Below are positions 53,041 through 64,000 of a DNA stretch of 64,000 bases, in pieces; the stretch's first letter is position 1; the number at the start of each line of letters is the position of its first letter. The notes under the pieces were generated by a model. It worked only from the letters and a program-made list of their open reading frames with translations. It made no database searches and had not been told where the DNA came from. Made by a program: the position numbers and the translations under genes. Location of the stretch: the NCBI GenBank assembly GCA_949752795.1, contig OX457061.1, positions 47,028,338-47,092,337 of the forward strand, in the 5' to 3' direction. Source of the DNA: Hyperoodon ampullatus (taxonomy: Eukaryota > Chordata > Mammalia > Artiodactyla > Ziphiidae).

Positions 53041-53489
53041 AATTCCTAGAAGAAGAATTGCTGGGTCAAAGGGTTTGTACATTCTTAAAACTTTAAAATT
53101 ATGTTTATAAATTATCCTCCAGAAAACTTGTAATAGTTTAAATTTCCACCTTCTGAGGCAGAATAACTGTCTTTTGAGATCCTTCATAATGCTGGATATT
53201 AATTTTTTTAATTTGATGGGAGAAATTGATAATTTGTACTTGTTAAAAATTTCTATTTCTTGAATATTAATTTATAAATAAAATTATAAGATCAAAATAT
53301 TCCTGATTTAGCTTTGATCAAAATTATAGTTGAAACCAGAGGCCACACATTTCAGTAGCAGGAATCTTGAGAAGAAAAATAATTGTTGACAAGGATGGTT
53401 TGAAGAAGTAAAGCACTGAGATAGTCATTTTATGCTATTAAGGAGATGAGGGCAAAAGCTGAAAACTTGATGTTTTTAAAGTGTAATAT

Positions 53490-53614
53490 TAACCAGAACC
53501 ACGCTGTTTTGGTTACTATAGCTTTATAATATAGTTTGAAACCAGGATGTATAATACTTTCAGCATTGTTATTTTCAAGATTGCTTTGGCTATTTGGAAT
53601 CTTTTGTGGTTCCA

Positions 53615-53650
<36 letters not shown>

Positions 53651-54050
53651 GGTACACGTGCCTCTCACTGTTGTGGCCTCTCCCATTGCGGAGCACAGGC
53701 TCCGGACGCGCAGGCTCAGTGGCCATGGCTCACGGGCCTAGCCTCTCTGTGGCATGTGGGATCTTCCTGGACCGGGGCACGAACCCGTGTCCCCCGCATG
53801 GGCAGGCAGACTCTCAACCACTGCGCCACCAGGGAAGCCCTCCATATGAATTTTAGGATTGCTTTTTCCATTTCTGTGAAAAATGCCATTGGAATTTTGG
53901 TAGGGGTTGCATTGAATCTCTAGATTGCTTTTAGTAGTATGGACATTTTAACAATGTTAATTCTTCCAGTTCATAAACATGGGATATCTTTCCACTTATT
54001 TGTGTCTTCTTCAATTTCTTTCATTAATGTCATATAGTTTTATTGGTTAA
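53490..54050 (-). repeat. L1 ORF2 fragment, reverse, split by a SINE
   Basis: 'tttggttactatagctttat', 'ttgctttggctatttggaat' before the SINE, and 'ttctgtgaaaaatgccattg', 'gggttgcattgaatctctag' after it, are reverse ORF2 sequence. No open frame remains. Confidence 0.75.
53620..53840 (-). mobile_element. CHR-2-type SINE
   Basis: Reverse: long poly(T), 'gcggtacacgtgcctctcac', 5' end 'ccaccagggaagccc'. Perfect duplication tccatatga at 53611 and 53841. It interrupts an L1 fragment. Confidence 0.92.
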
Positions 54051-54240
54051 CCAAGTAGATCTTAAGTGTTTCACCACACACAAAAAAGGGCAACAATGTG
54101 AGGTGTTGGATGTGCTCATTAGCTTGCTTGTGGTAATAATTTATCAATATACATATATCAAATTATCACATTGTATACCTTAAATATATACAATTTTTAT
54201 TTGTTAATTACACCTCAGTACAGCTGGAAAAAAATGGTTT
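54051..54240 (+). repeat. L1 3'-end fragment
   Basis: 'cacattgtataccttaaata', 'tatacaatttttatttgtta' and 'cctcagtacagctggaaaaa' form the common 3' end of mid-age L1, on the plus strand. Confidence 0.7.
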
Positions 54241-54475
54241 AGCCCTTTGGGAAAAAGAAGTATAAATATTAATTAGGTTGGAGAATAAAGTTCTAGTCAA
54301 ATTTTTTATATATATATATATGTATAAATATATTTTTGTCATCATGAATTTGGATCTGACTAGTTCATCAGCAAGATGTTCTCCAGTGACACACTGATCT
54401 TTAACTTTGAGACTATTTTTAAAAACTATTTTGGAGTAGAAAATTTTATTTATTTAACACAGGTTATAGACATTT

Positions 54476-54686
54476 TTTTTTTTTTTTTTTTTTTTTTTGC
54501 GGTACGCAGGCCTCTGTTGTGGCCTCTCCCATTGCGGAGCACAGGCTCTGGACACACAGGCTCAGCAGCCATGGCTCACGGGCCTAGCTGCTCCGCGGCA
54601 TGTGGGATCTTCCCAGACTGAGGCACGAACCCGTGTACCCTGCATCGGCAGGCAGACTCTCGACCACTGTGCCACCAGGGAAGCCC
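54476..54686 (-). mobile_element. CHR-2-type SINE
   Basis: Reverse: poly(T), 'gcggtacgcaggcctctgtt' (a 4-base loss relative to other copies), 5' end 'ccaccagggaagccc'. Perfect 15-bp duplication aggttatagacattt at 54461-54475 and 54687-54701. Confidence 0.92.
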
Positions 54687-54859
54687 AGGTTATAGACATT
54701 TATATTTGGATTTCATACTATTTCACTAACTGATTATGGCTTTATTGACCTTGTTGTAATTAAACAAAAATATAAAAGATTCTTTTGGAAATACATGGGC
54801 TATATGGTAGAAATATATGGTATTTAAAGCAGAAACATTTAAAAACCAAACACAATTAA

Positions 54860-55320
54860 AAAATTACAATAGCAAGTATTGATGAGGATGTGGAGAAACT
54901 GGAACCTTCATACATTACTGGTGAGAATGTAAAATAGTGCAGCCACTTTGAAAACAGTTTGGACATTTTTCAAAGGTTAGACACACTTACCATGTGTCCC
55001 AGCAATTCTGCTTCTAGGTATAAACCCAAGAGATATGAAAACATATGTCCATATAAAAATTTATACATGAATGTTTATGGAAGCATTATTTCTGATGGCC
55101 AAAAGTAGAAACAACCCAAACGTCTGTCAACTAAAGAATGTATAAACAAAAAGTGGTATATTCATATAATGGAATATTATTCGGCAATAAAAAGGAATGA
55201 AGTATTGATACATGCTACACCACGGATGAATGTTAAAAACATCATGCTAAATGAAAGAAGTCAGTCATAGAAGACCACATATTGTATGATTCCATTTGTA
55301 TGAAATGTCCAGAACAGGCA
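54860..55320 (+). repeat. Old L1 ORF2 C-terminal fragment
   Basis: 'gatgaggatgtggagaaact', 'ggaatattattcggcaataa', 'aaaggaatgaagtattgata' and 'tgctaaatgaaagaagtcag' are the end of ORF2 and start of 3' UTR, plus strand, full of stops. Confidence 0.75.
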
Positions 55321-55324
55321 AATC

Positions 55325-56580
55325 CTCAACAAAATATTAGCCAATCAAGTTTACCAACTAACTAAATAGGATAGTATATCATGAGAAAGAGATTTATCTC
55401 AGGAAAGCAGGAGTGGTTCAACATTCAAAAATTAACCACTGTAATTCACTGTATCAACAGACTAAGATAAACTATAACTACCTCAATAGATGGAGAAAAA
55501 TCATCTGACAAAATTCAGCATCCATTCGTAATAAAAACTTCAGCAAACTAGGAATAGAAGGGAACTTCCTCAACCTGATAAAGGGCATCTATGAAAAACT
55601 TACAGCTAATGTCATACTTAATGACAAAAGACTGACTGCTTTCTCTGTAAGATCAGAAACAAGGCAAGGATGTCTACTGTTATCACTTCTATTTGATTTT
55701 GTTCCATATACAAGCCAGTGAAATAATCCAGGAAAAAGGAAAAAAGATATACAATCTGGGAAGAAAGAGCTGTATTCTGTTCGTATGTGACATGAATGAC
55801 TATGAGGAAAATCCCAAAGTATTTACAAAAAGATTACTAAAACTAATATTAAGTTTAGCAGGATTTTAGGGTACAAGGTCAATATATAAAATTCAATTGT
55901 ATTTTTATAAATTAGCAATAAACAGTTGGAAATTAAAATTAAAGACCAGTACTATTTATAATAATATGAAAATTATACAATACTTAGGTATAAATCTCAA
56001 AAAATATGTGAGGGATCCGATGTGGAACTACAAAACACTGATGAATGAAATCAAAGAAAAGCTAAGTAAATAGAGAGCCATACAGTGTTCATGGATTTCA
56101 AGCCTTAATATTGTTGGGATATCAGTTCTTTCCAAGTTCAACTGTAGATTCAATGCAATACCAATCAAATCCAGCAGGATTTTTTTGGTAGAAGTTGATA
56201 AGCTAATTCTAAAATTTCCTATGATGGAAAGACAAATGACATAGAATATCCATAACAATTCTGAAAAAGAAGAATCAAGCTGAAGCATTCACTGTACCTG
56301 ATTTCAAGATTTATTGTAAAACTATTTTAATTAAGATAGTGTAGTATTGGCAAAAGAATAGACACATAGTTCAATGCAGGAGAATAGAGAGTCTGAAAAT
56401 AGATATGCATACACATATATATCTTTTTCAAAGAAAATTGATTATCAACAAAGATGCAAATGTAAGTCAATGGAAAAAAAGGCAGGAACAATTATATATC
56501 CATATGTAAGAAAATCAGTTTCAAAACATACCTCATGTTATATTCAAGAATTACTCAAAATAGAGCATATTCTTTTTTTT
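55325..56580 (+). repeat. Old L1 ORF2 reverse-transcriptase region
   Basis: 'gtggttcaacattcaaaaat', 'caacctgataaagggcatct', 'gatcagaaacaaggcaagga', 'gtacaaggtcaatatataaa', 'agattcaatgcaataccaat' trace the reverse-transcriptase half of an ancient ORF2 in order, with many stops. A T-run ends it near 56575. Confidence 0.75.
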
Positions 56581-56897
56581 TTTTTACCAAAATATTATCT
56601 TCACAGTTTATAGAATACACACACACACGTTTTAACTAGTTCTCTCCACATGGTGGAATTTAAGGTGACTTTCAAGTCTCTATTTGTTTTTATTTTAATT
56701 TTTGAATTTTATTTATTTTTTTAATACAGCAGGTTCTTATTAGTCATCAATTTTATACACATCAGTGTATACATGTCAATCCCAATCGCCCAATTCAGCA
56801 CACCACCATCCCCACCCCCGCATGGATTTCCCCCCTTGGTGTCCATATGTTTGTTCTCTACATCTGCCCTGCAAACCGGTTCATCTGTACCATTTTC

Positions 56898-59800
56898 TTA
56901 GGTTCCACACACATGCATTAATACACGATATTTGTTTTTCTCTTTCTGACTTACTTCACTCTGTATGACAGTCTCTAGATCCATCCACGTCTCAACAAAT
57001 GACTCAATTTCGTTCCTTTTTATGGCTGAGTAATATTCCCTTCTATATATGTACCACATCTTCTTTATCCATTTGTCTGTCAATGGGCATTTAGGTTGCT
57101 TCCATGACCTGGCTATTGTAAATAGTGCTGCAATGAACATTGGGGTGCATGTGTCTTTTTGAATTATGGTTTTCTCTCGGTATATGCCCAGTAGTAGGAT
57201 TGCTGAATCATATGGTAATTCTATTTTTAGTTTTCTAAGGAACCTCCATACTGTTCTCCATAGTGGCTGTATCAGTCTACATTCCCACCAACACTGCAAG
57301 AGGGTTCCCTTTTCTCCACAATCTCTCTACCATTTGTTGTTTGTAGATTTTCTGATGATGCCCATTCTAACTGGTGTGAGGTGATACCTCATTGGAGTTT
57401 TGATTTGCATTTCTCTAATAATTAGTGATGTTGAGCAGCTTTTCATGTGCTTCTTGGCCATCTGTATGTCTTCTTTGGAGAAATGTCTATTTAGGTCTTC
57501 TGCCCATTTTTGGATTGGGTTGTTTGTTTCTTTAATATTGAGCTGCATGAGCTGTTTATATATTTTGGAGATTAATCCTTTGTCCGTTGATTCATTTGCA
57601 AATATTTTCTCCCATTCTGAGGGTTGTCTTTTCTTCTTGTTTATGGTTTCCTTTGCTGTGCAAAAGCTTTTAAGTTTCATTAGGTCCCATTTGTTTATTT
57701 TTGTTTTTATTTCCATTACTCTAGGATGTGGATCAAAAAAGATCTTGCTGTGATTTATGTCAAAGAGTGTTCTTCCTGTGTTTTCCTCTAAGAGTTTTAT
57801 AGTGCCTGGTCTTACATTTAGGTCTCGAATCAATTTTGAGTTTATCTTTGTGTGTGGTGTTAGGGAGTGTTCTAATTTCATTCGTTTACATGTAGCTGTC
57901 CAGTTTTCCCAGCACCACTTATTGAAGAGACTGTCTTTTCTCCATTGTATATCCTTGCCTCTGTTGTCATAGATTAGTTGACCATAGGTGCGTGGGTTTA
58001 TCTCTGAGCTTTCTATCCTGTTCCATTGATCTATGTTTCTGTTTCTGTGCCAGTACCATATTGTCTTGATTACTGTAGCTTTGTAGTATAGTCTGAAGTC
58101 AGGGAATATGATTCCTCCAGCTCCGTTTTTTTCCCTCAGGGCTGCTTTGGCTATTCGGGGTCTTTTGTGTCTCCATACAAATTTTAAGATTTTTTGTTCT
58201 AGTTCTGTAAAAAATGCCATTGGTAATTTGATAAGGATTGCATTGAATCTGTAGATTGCTTTGGGTAGTATAGTCATTTTCAAAATATTGATTCTTCCAA
58301 TCCAAGAACATGGTATATCTCTCCATCTGTTGGTATCATCTTTAATTTCTTTGATCAGTGTTTTATAGTTTTCTGCATATAGGTCTTTTGTCTCCCTAGG
58401 TAAGTTTATTCCTAGGTATTTTATTGTTTTTGTTGCAATGGTAAATGGGAGTGTTTCCTTAATTTCTCTTTCAGATTTTTCATCATTAGTGTATAGGAAT
58501 GCAAGAGATTTCTGTGCATTAGTTTTGTATCCTGCAACTTTACCAAATTCATTGATTAGCTCTAGTAGTTTTCTGGTGGCATCTTTAGGATTCTCTATGT
58601 ATAGTATCATGTCATCTGCAAACAGTGACAGTTTTACTTCTTCTTTTCCAATTTGTATTTGTTTTATTTCTTTTTCTTCTCTGATTGCTGTGGCTAGGAC
58701 TTCCAAAACTATGTTGACTAATAGTGGCGTGAGTGGACATCCTTGTCTTGTTCCTGATCTTAGAGGAAATGCTTTCAGTTTTTCACTGTTGAGAATGATG
58801 TTTGTTGTATATGGCCTTTATTATGTTGAGGTAGGTTCCCTCTATGCCCACTTTCTGGAGAGTTTTTATCAAAATGGGTGTTGAATTTTCTCAAAAGTTT
58901 CTACATCTATTGAGATGATCATCTGGTATTTATTCTTCAATTTGTTAATATGGTGTATCACACTGATTGATTTTTGTATATTGAAGAATCTTTGCATCCC
59001 TAGGATAAATCCCACTTGATCATGGTGTATGATCCTTTTAATGTGTTGTTGGATTCTGTTTGCTAGTATTTTGTTGAGGATTTTTGCATCTATATTCATC
59101 AGTGATATTGGTCTGTAATTTTCTTTTTTTGTAGTATCTTTGATCTTTGTCTGGTTTTGGAATCAGGGTGATGGTGGCCTCATAGAATGAGTTTGGGAAT
59201 GTTCTTTCCTCTGCAGTTTTTTGGAAGTGTTTGAGAAGGATAGGTGTTAGCTCTTCTCTAAATGTTTGATAGAATTCACCTGTGAAGCCATCTGGTCCTG
59301 CACTTTTGTTTGTTGAAAGAATTTTAATCCCAGTTTCAGTTTCATTACTTGTGATTGGTCTGTTCATATTTTCTGTTTCTTCCTGGTTCAGTCTTGGAAG
59401 GTTATACCTTTCTAAGAATTTGTTCATTTCTTCCAGGTTGTCCATTTTATTGGCATAGAGTTGGTTGTAGTAGTCTGTTAGGATGCTTTGTATTTCTGCA
59501 GTGTCTGTTGTAACTTCTCCTTTTTCTTTTCTAATTTTATTGATTTGAGTCCTCTCCCTCTTTTTCTTGATGAGTCTGGCTAATGGTTTATCAGTTTTGT
59601 TGATCTTCTCAAGGAACCAGCTTTTAGTTTTATTGATCTTTCCTATTGTTTTCTTTGTTTCTATTTCATTTATTTCTGCTCTGATCTTTATGGTTTCTTT
59701 CCTTCTGCTAACTTTGTGTTTTGTTCGTTCTTCTTTCTCTAGTTCCTTTAGGTGTAAGGTTAGATTGTTTATTTGAGATTTTTCTTGTTTCTTGAGGTAG

Positions 59801-60707
59801 GTTTGTATAGTTATAACTTCCCTCTTAGAACTGCTTTTGCTGCATCTCATAAGTTTTGGATCGTCGTGTTTTCATTGTCATTTGTCTCTAGGTATTTTTT
59901 GATTTCCCCTTTGACTTCTTCAGTGATCTCTTGGTTATTTAGCAACGTATTGTTTATCCTCCATGTGTTAGTGTTTTTTACGTTTTCTTCCCTGTAATTC
60001 ATCTCTAATCTCATAGTGTTGTGGTCAGAAAAGATGCTTGATATGATTTCAATTTTCTTAAATTTACTGAGGCTTGATTTGTGACCCAAGATGTGATCTA
60101 TCCTGCAGCATGTTCCGTGTGCACTTGAGAAGAAAGTGTAATCTGCTGTTTTGGATGGAATGTCCTATAAATATCACTTAAATCTATCTGGTCTATTGTG
60201 TCATTTAAAGCTTCTGTTTCCTTATTTATTTTCATTTTGGATGATCTGTCCATTGGTGTAAGTGAGGTGTTAACGTCCCCCACTATTGTTGTGTCACTGT
60301 CGATTTCCTCTTTTGTAGCTGTTAGCAGTTGCCTTATGTATTGAGGTGCTCCTCTGTTGAGTGCATATATATTTATAATTGTTATATCTTCTTCTTGGAT
60401 TGATCCCTTGATCATTATGTAGTGTCCTTCCTTGTCTCTTGTAACATTCTTTATTTTAAAGTCTATTTTATCTGATATGAATATAGCTACTCCAGCTTTC
60501 TTTTGATTTCCATTTGCATGGAATATCTTTTTCCACCCCCCTCACTTTCAGTCTGTATGTGTCCCTAGGTCTGAAGTGGGTCTCTTGTAGACAGCATATA
60601 TATGGATCTTGTTTTTGTATCCATTCAGCAAGCCTGTGTCTTTTGGTTGGAGCATTTAATCCATTCACCTTGAAGGTAATTATCGATATGTATGTTCCTA
60701 TGACCAC
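56898..60707 (-). pseudogene. L1 ORF2 (endonuclease / reverse transcriptase), broken
   Basis: The span equals about 1270 codons, the normal ORF2 length. It starts MVIGTYISIITFKVNGLN (endonuclease N-terminus). CCLQETHF is seen near 60590 and [15 protein letters not shown] of the reverse-transcriptase region near 59300. The longest frame is 459 codons, containing [12 protein letters not shown] (58629-58594), the conserved F-A-D-D catalytic motif. The C-terminus includes KCPLTDKWIKKMWYIY. Frame breaks occur near 60440, 60093, 59848, 59070, 58790 and 57310, so no active protein is made. Confidence 0.9.
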
Positions 60708-60765
60708 TTTCTTAATTATTTTGGGTTTGTTTTTGTAGGTCCTTTTCTTCTCTTGTGTTTCCCAC

Positions 60766-61702
60766 TTAGAGAAGTTCCTTTAGCATTTGTTGTAGAGCTG
60801 GTTTGGTGTTGCTGAATTCTCTTAGCTTTTGCTTGTCTGTAAAGCTTTTGATTTCTTCTTCGAATCTGAATGAGATCCTTGCCAGGTAGAGTAATCTTGG
60901 TTGTAGGTTCTTCCCTTTCATCACTTTAAGTATATCATGCCACTCCCTTCTGGCTTTTAGAGCTTCTGCTGAGAAATCAGCTGTTAACCTTATGGGGGTT
61001 CCCTTGTATGTTATTTGTCATTTTTCCCTCGTTGCTTTCATTAATTTTTCTTTGTCTTTAATTTTTGCCAGTTTGATTACTATGTGTCTTGGTGTGTTTC
61101 TCCTTGAGTTTATCCTGTATGGGACTCGCTGCACTTCCTGGACTTGGGTGGCTATTTCCTTTCCCATGTTAGGGAAGTTTTCGAGTATAATCTCTTCAAA
61201 TATTTTCTCTGGTCCTTTCTCTCTCTCTTCTCCTTCTGGGACCCCTATAATGCGAATGTTGTTGCGTTTAATGTTGTCCCAGAGGTCTCTTAGGCTGTCT
61301 TCATTTCTTTTCTTTCTTTTTTTTTATTATGTTCCACAACAGTGAATTCCACCATTCTGTCTTCCAGGTCACTTATCCGTTCTTCTGCCTCAGTTATTCT
61401 TCTATTGATTCCTTCTAGTGTAGTTTTCATTTCAGTTATTGTATTGTTCATCTCTGTTTGTTCTTTAAGTCATCTACGTCTTTGTTAAACATTTCTTGCA
61501 TCTTCTCGATCTTTGCCTCCATTCTTTTTCCGAGATTCTGGATCATCTTCACTATCATTATTCTGAATTCTTTTTCTGGAAAGTTGCCTATCTCCACTTC
61601 ATTTAGTTGTTTTTCTGAGGTTTTATCTTGTTCCTTCATCTGGTACATAGCCTCTGTCTTTCCATATTGTCTGTCTTTCTGTGAATGTGTTTTTTGTTCC
61701 AC
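60766..61702 (-). pseudogene. L1 ORF1 (RNA-binding protein), broken
   Basis: The N-terminal frame 61702-61448 includes MYQMKEQDKTSEKQLNEVE, and a lysine/glutamate-rich stretch follows as in the coiled coil. The C-terminal region, in another frame, contains 'KARREWHDILKVMKGKN' and ends LKELL at 60766. The two parts are out of frame, and a T-run near 61318 adds damage. Normal ORF1 length is about 300-340 codons, which fits. Confidence 0.8.
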
Positions 61703-61793
61703 AGGCTGCAGGATTGTAGTTCTTCTTGCTTCTGCTGTCTGCCCTTGAGCATATTCTTAAATCTAAAATCTAAAACTATGAAAGTTCTAGATG

Positions 61794-62150
61794 AGGGCTT
61801 CCAGGTGGTGCAGTGGTTAAGAATCTGCCTGCCAATGCAGGAGACACGGGTTCAAGCCCTGGTCTGGGAAGATCCCACATGCCGCAGAGCAACTAAGCCT
61901 GTGCACCACAACTAAGCCTGCACTCTAGAGCCTGTTAGCCACAACTACTGAGCTCCCATGCCACAACTACTGAAGCCTGCATGCCTAGAGCCAGCGCTCC
62001 CAACAAGAGAAACCACTGAATGAGAAGCCTGTACACCGCAATGAAGAGTAGCCCCCACTCACTGCAACTAGAGGAAGCCTGCATGCAGCAACGAAGACCC
62101 AACACAGCCAAAAATAAAAAATAGAAATAAATAAATATAAATTTTAAAAA
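61794..62150 (+). mobile_element. CHR-1-type SINE (long form)
   Basis: 5' ggcttccaggtggtgcag, B box 'gggttcaagccc', 'cacaactactga' unit, 3' 'cccaacacagccaaaaataa' and AT-rich tail. Flank duplications not clear. Confidence 0.88.
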
Positions 62151-63690
62151 ATGTCATTGCCATACCTAAGATTATCTAGACTTTCTCCTACATTATCTTC
62201 TAGTTTTCTAGTTCTGATTTTGCATTTAGGTCTGTGTTCCATTTTGAGTTAAGTTTTCTGAAGGGTGTAAAGTCTGTGTTTCCATTTTTTTTTTTTTTTT
62301 TTTGCATGTGGATGTCTAGCTGTTTCAGCACCATTTGTTGAAAAGACTGTCTTTGCTCCATTGTATTGCCTTTGCTCCTTTGTCAGAGATCAGTTGACTA
62401 TATTTATATGCGTCTATTTCTGGGCTCTCTATTCTGTTCCATTGATCTATTTGACTATTCTTTCACTAATATCACGGTCTTGATTACTGTAGTTTCATAG
62501 TAAGTCTTGAAGTCAGGCATTCAGGTAGTCTGTCCTTTAATATTGAGTTGGCTATTTTGAGTCTTTTACCTTTCTATATAAACTTTAAAATCAGCTTGTT
62601 GATATCCATAAAATAACTTGCTGAGATTTTGATTGGGATTGTGTTGATTCTATAGATCAATTTGGGAAGAATTGACATCTTGACAATATTGAATCTTACT
62701 ATTCATGAACATGAAATATCTCTCCATTTTATTCAGTTTTTCTTTGATTTCTCTCATCATTGTACATATTTTGTTAAATTTATACCTAGACATTTCATTT
62801 TTAGGGGGTGTTAATATCAGTGGTAATGTGTTTTTAATTTCAGATTCCACGTGTTCATTGCTGGTATGTAGGAAAGTGATTGACTTTCATATTTTATTTT
62901 TGTATCCTGCAACCTTGCTATAATATCTTATTAGTTTCAGGAGTTTTTTTGTTGATTCTTTTGAATTTTTGGCATAGACATTCCTATCATCTGTAAACAA
63001 AGTTTTACTTCCTCCTTCACAATCTGTATACCTTTTATTTACTTCTCTTGTCTTATTGAATTAGTTAAAGCTTCCAGTTAGGAATTTGGGAGTAACATAT
63101 ACACACTACATATATATAAAATAGACAAACAACAAGGACCTACTGTATAGCACAGGGAACTATAATCGGTATTTTGTAATAACCTATATGGGAAAAGAAT
63201 TTGAAAAACAGCATATATATATATAAATATATATCTGAATCAGTTTGCGGTACACCTGAAACTAACACAGCGTTGTAAATGATCTATACTTCAATTAAAA
63301 AAAAACTTCCAATAAGATGTTAAAAGCAGTGGTGAGAGGGGACATTCTTACCTGTTCCTAATCTAAGGGGGAAGGCTTTGAGTTTTTTGTTATTAAGTTT
63401 GATGTTAACAATAGGTTTTTCTGTAGATGTTCTTTATCAAATTGAGGAAGTTCCCCTCTATTCCTAATTTGCTGAGAGGTTTTTTTTTTTATCATAAATC
63501 GGTGTTGGATTTTGTGAAATGCTTTGTCTCCATCTATTGATATGATCATGTGATTTTTATTCTTTAGCCTTCTTTAGCCTTCTTTAGCTGATGTGATGGA
63601 TCATATTAAATGATTTTCAAATGTTGAACCAGTTTTGTGCATACCTGGGATAAATCCCTTTTGGTTGTGGTGTACTACATTAAAAATTTT
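62151..63690 (-). repeat. Old L1 ORF2 fragment, reverse, with an insertion
   Basis: 'gtttcagcaccatttgttga', 'tctattctgttccattgatc', 'aaataacttgctgagatttt', 'gggattgtgttgattctata' and, after the insert at 63076, 'tcattttt'-less ORF2 text to 'gcatacctgggataaatccc'. Mid-age, no long frame. A T-run lies at 62284-62303. Confidence 0.75.
63076..63305 (+). mobile_element. Short L1 3'-end insertion (about 230 bp)
   Basis: 'acaacaaggacctactgtat', 'agcacagggaactataatcg', 'gtacacctgaaactaacaca', 'tacttcaattaaaaaaaaac': the L1 3' UTR on the plus strand inside an opposite older L1. The flanks cttccagt/cttccaat look like its duplication. An (AT)n run is inside at 63210-63234. Confidence 0.8.
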
Positions 63691-63694
63691 TTTT

Positions 63695-64000
63695 TTAATT
63701 TTTAAAAAATTTTTTACTTATAAAAATGTATTTATTTTTTAAATATTTATTTATTTATTTGGCTGCATCAGGTCTTAGTTGCAACATGCAGGATCTTTGT
63801 TGCAGCATGTGGGATCTTTCGTTGCAGCACACAGGCTTCTCTCTATTTGTGGCATGCAGGCTTAGTAGTTGCGGTGCGCCGGATCTTAGTTGTGGCTTGT
63901 GGGCTTCTTAGTTGAGGCATGTGGACTCTTAGTTGCAGCATGCATGATCTAGTTCCCCGATCAGGGATCAAACCCAGACCCCCTGCATTGGGAGCATGGA
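63695..64000 (-). mobile_element. tRNA-derived SINE (older form), cut by the window edge
   Basis: Reverse: AT-rich tail with 'atttatttatttatttggct', 'gcatcaggtcttagttgcaa', B-box region 'gggatcaaacccagaccccc'. It resembles the element at 25098 and runs past the right edge. Confidence 0.8.

Larger units (their letters stand above)
52341..53175 (-). repeat. Old L1ME-type fragment, host of two later insertions
   Basis: Reverse ancient L1 3' text ('gctgcataatattacatcac', 'taaccattgaccattctaca', 'ttgctgggtcaaagggtttg', 'aaattatcctccagaaaact'). It is split by a mariner hairpin and a SINE. A (CA)n tract lies at 52422-52456. Confidence 0.6.
56684..61757 (-). mobile_element. Nearly full-length L1, dead
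   Basis: Reverse L1 of about 5.07 kb. A T/A-rich tail is at 56684, then the 3' UTR, ORF2 (60707 down to 56898), a 58-base spacer and ORF1 (about 61702 down to 60766). It breaks off about 55 bases upstream of ORF1, so the 5' UTR promoter is missing. Both frames are broken. It is less decayed than the old L1 pieces on either side, so it came later. Confidence 0.88.

Overview
The window is mammalian nuclear DNA. tRNA-derived SINEs of the CHR families typical of Cetartiodactyla are dense here. The abundance of the short type ending in a 'gtaccgc' + poly(A) tail points to a whale or dolphin. Species cannot be fixed from the sequence alone.

The only protein-coding gene I can support is the 5' half of ACO1 (cytosolic aconitase / iron regulatory protein 1), on the minus strand. 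A CpG island at about 37.9-38.6 kb holds the promoter and untranslated exon 1, with its donor at 38324. A 20-kb intron 1 follows. Ten coding exons then lie at 17997-18115, 16782-16950, 15619-15756, 6981-7050, 6667-6850, 5999-6138, 4170-4341, 3121-3221, 1666-1782 and 408-567. All ten have GT/AG borders, and their phases add up to an uninterrupted 449-codon reading frame. The aconitase landmarks fall at their known numbers: Gln86, Asp205, His207 and the first [4Fe-4S] ligand Cys437. The rest of the gene lies off the left edge.

Introns (0.6-38.3 kb) hold ancient MIR, L2, hAT-Charlie/MER5-like, Tigger-like and LTR remnants, older L1 pieces, and younger CHR SINEs, many with readable target-site duplications. 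An L1 3' fragment ends about 75 bp from the exon 4 donor. From 38.6 to 64 kb, upstream of ACO1, there is no recognisable gene. That stretch is repeat-built: SINEs, an ERV-like pol remnant (43.1-44.9 kb), two LTR-like stretches, a complete 468-bp TA-flanked DNA transposon (47629-48096), an 83-bp mariner-type hairpin (52695-52777), and a nearly full-length dead L1 (about 56.7-61.8 kb, minus strand) among older L1 pieces.

I found no new biological system. The points most worth a second look are the hairpin element, the TA-flanked transposon, the nested or scrambled L1 structures, and the L1 next to ACO1 exon 4.
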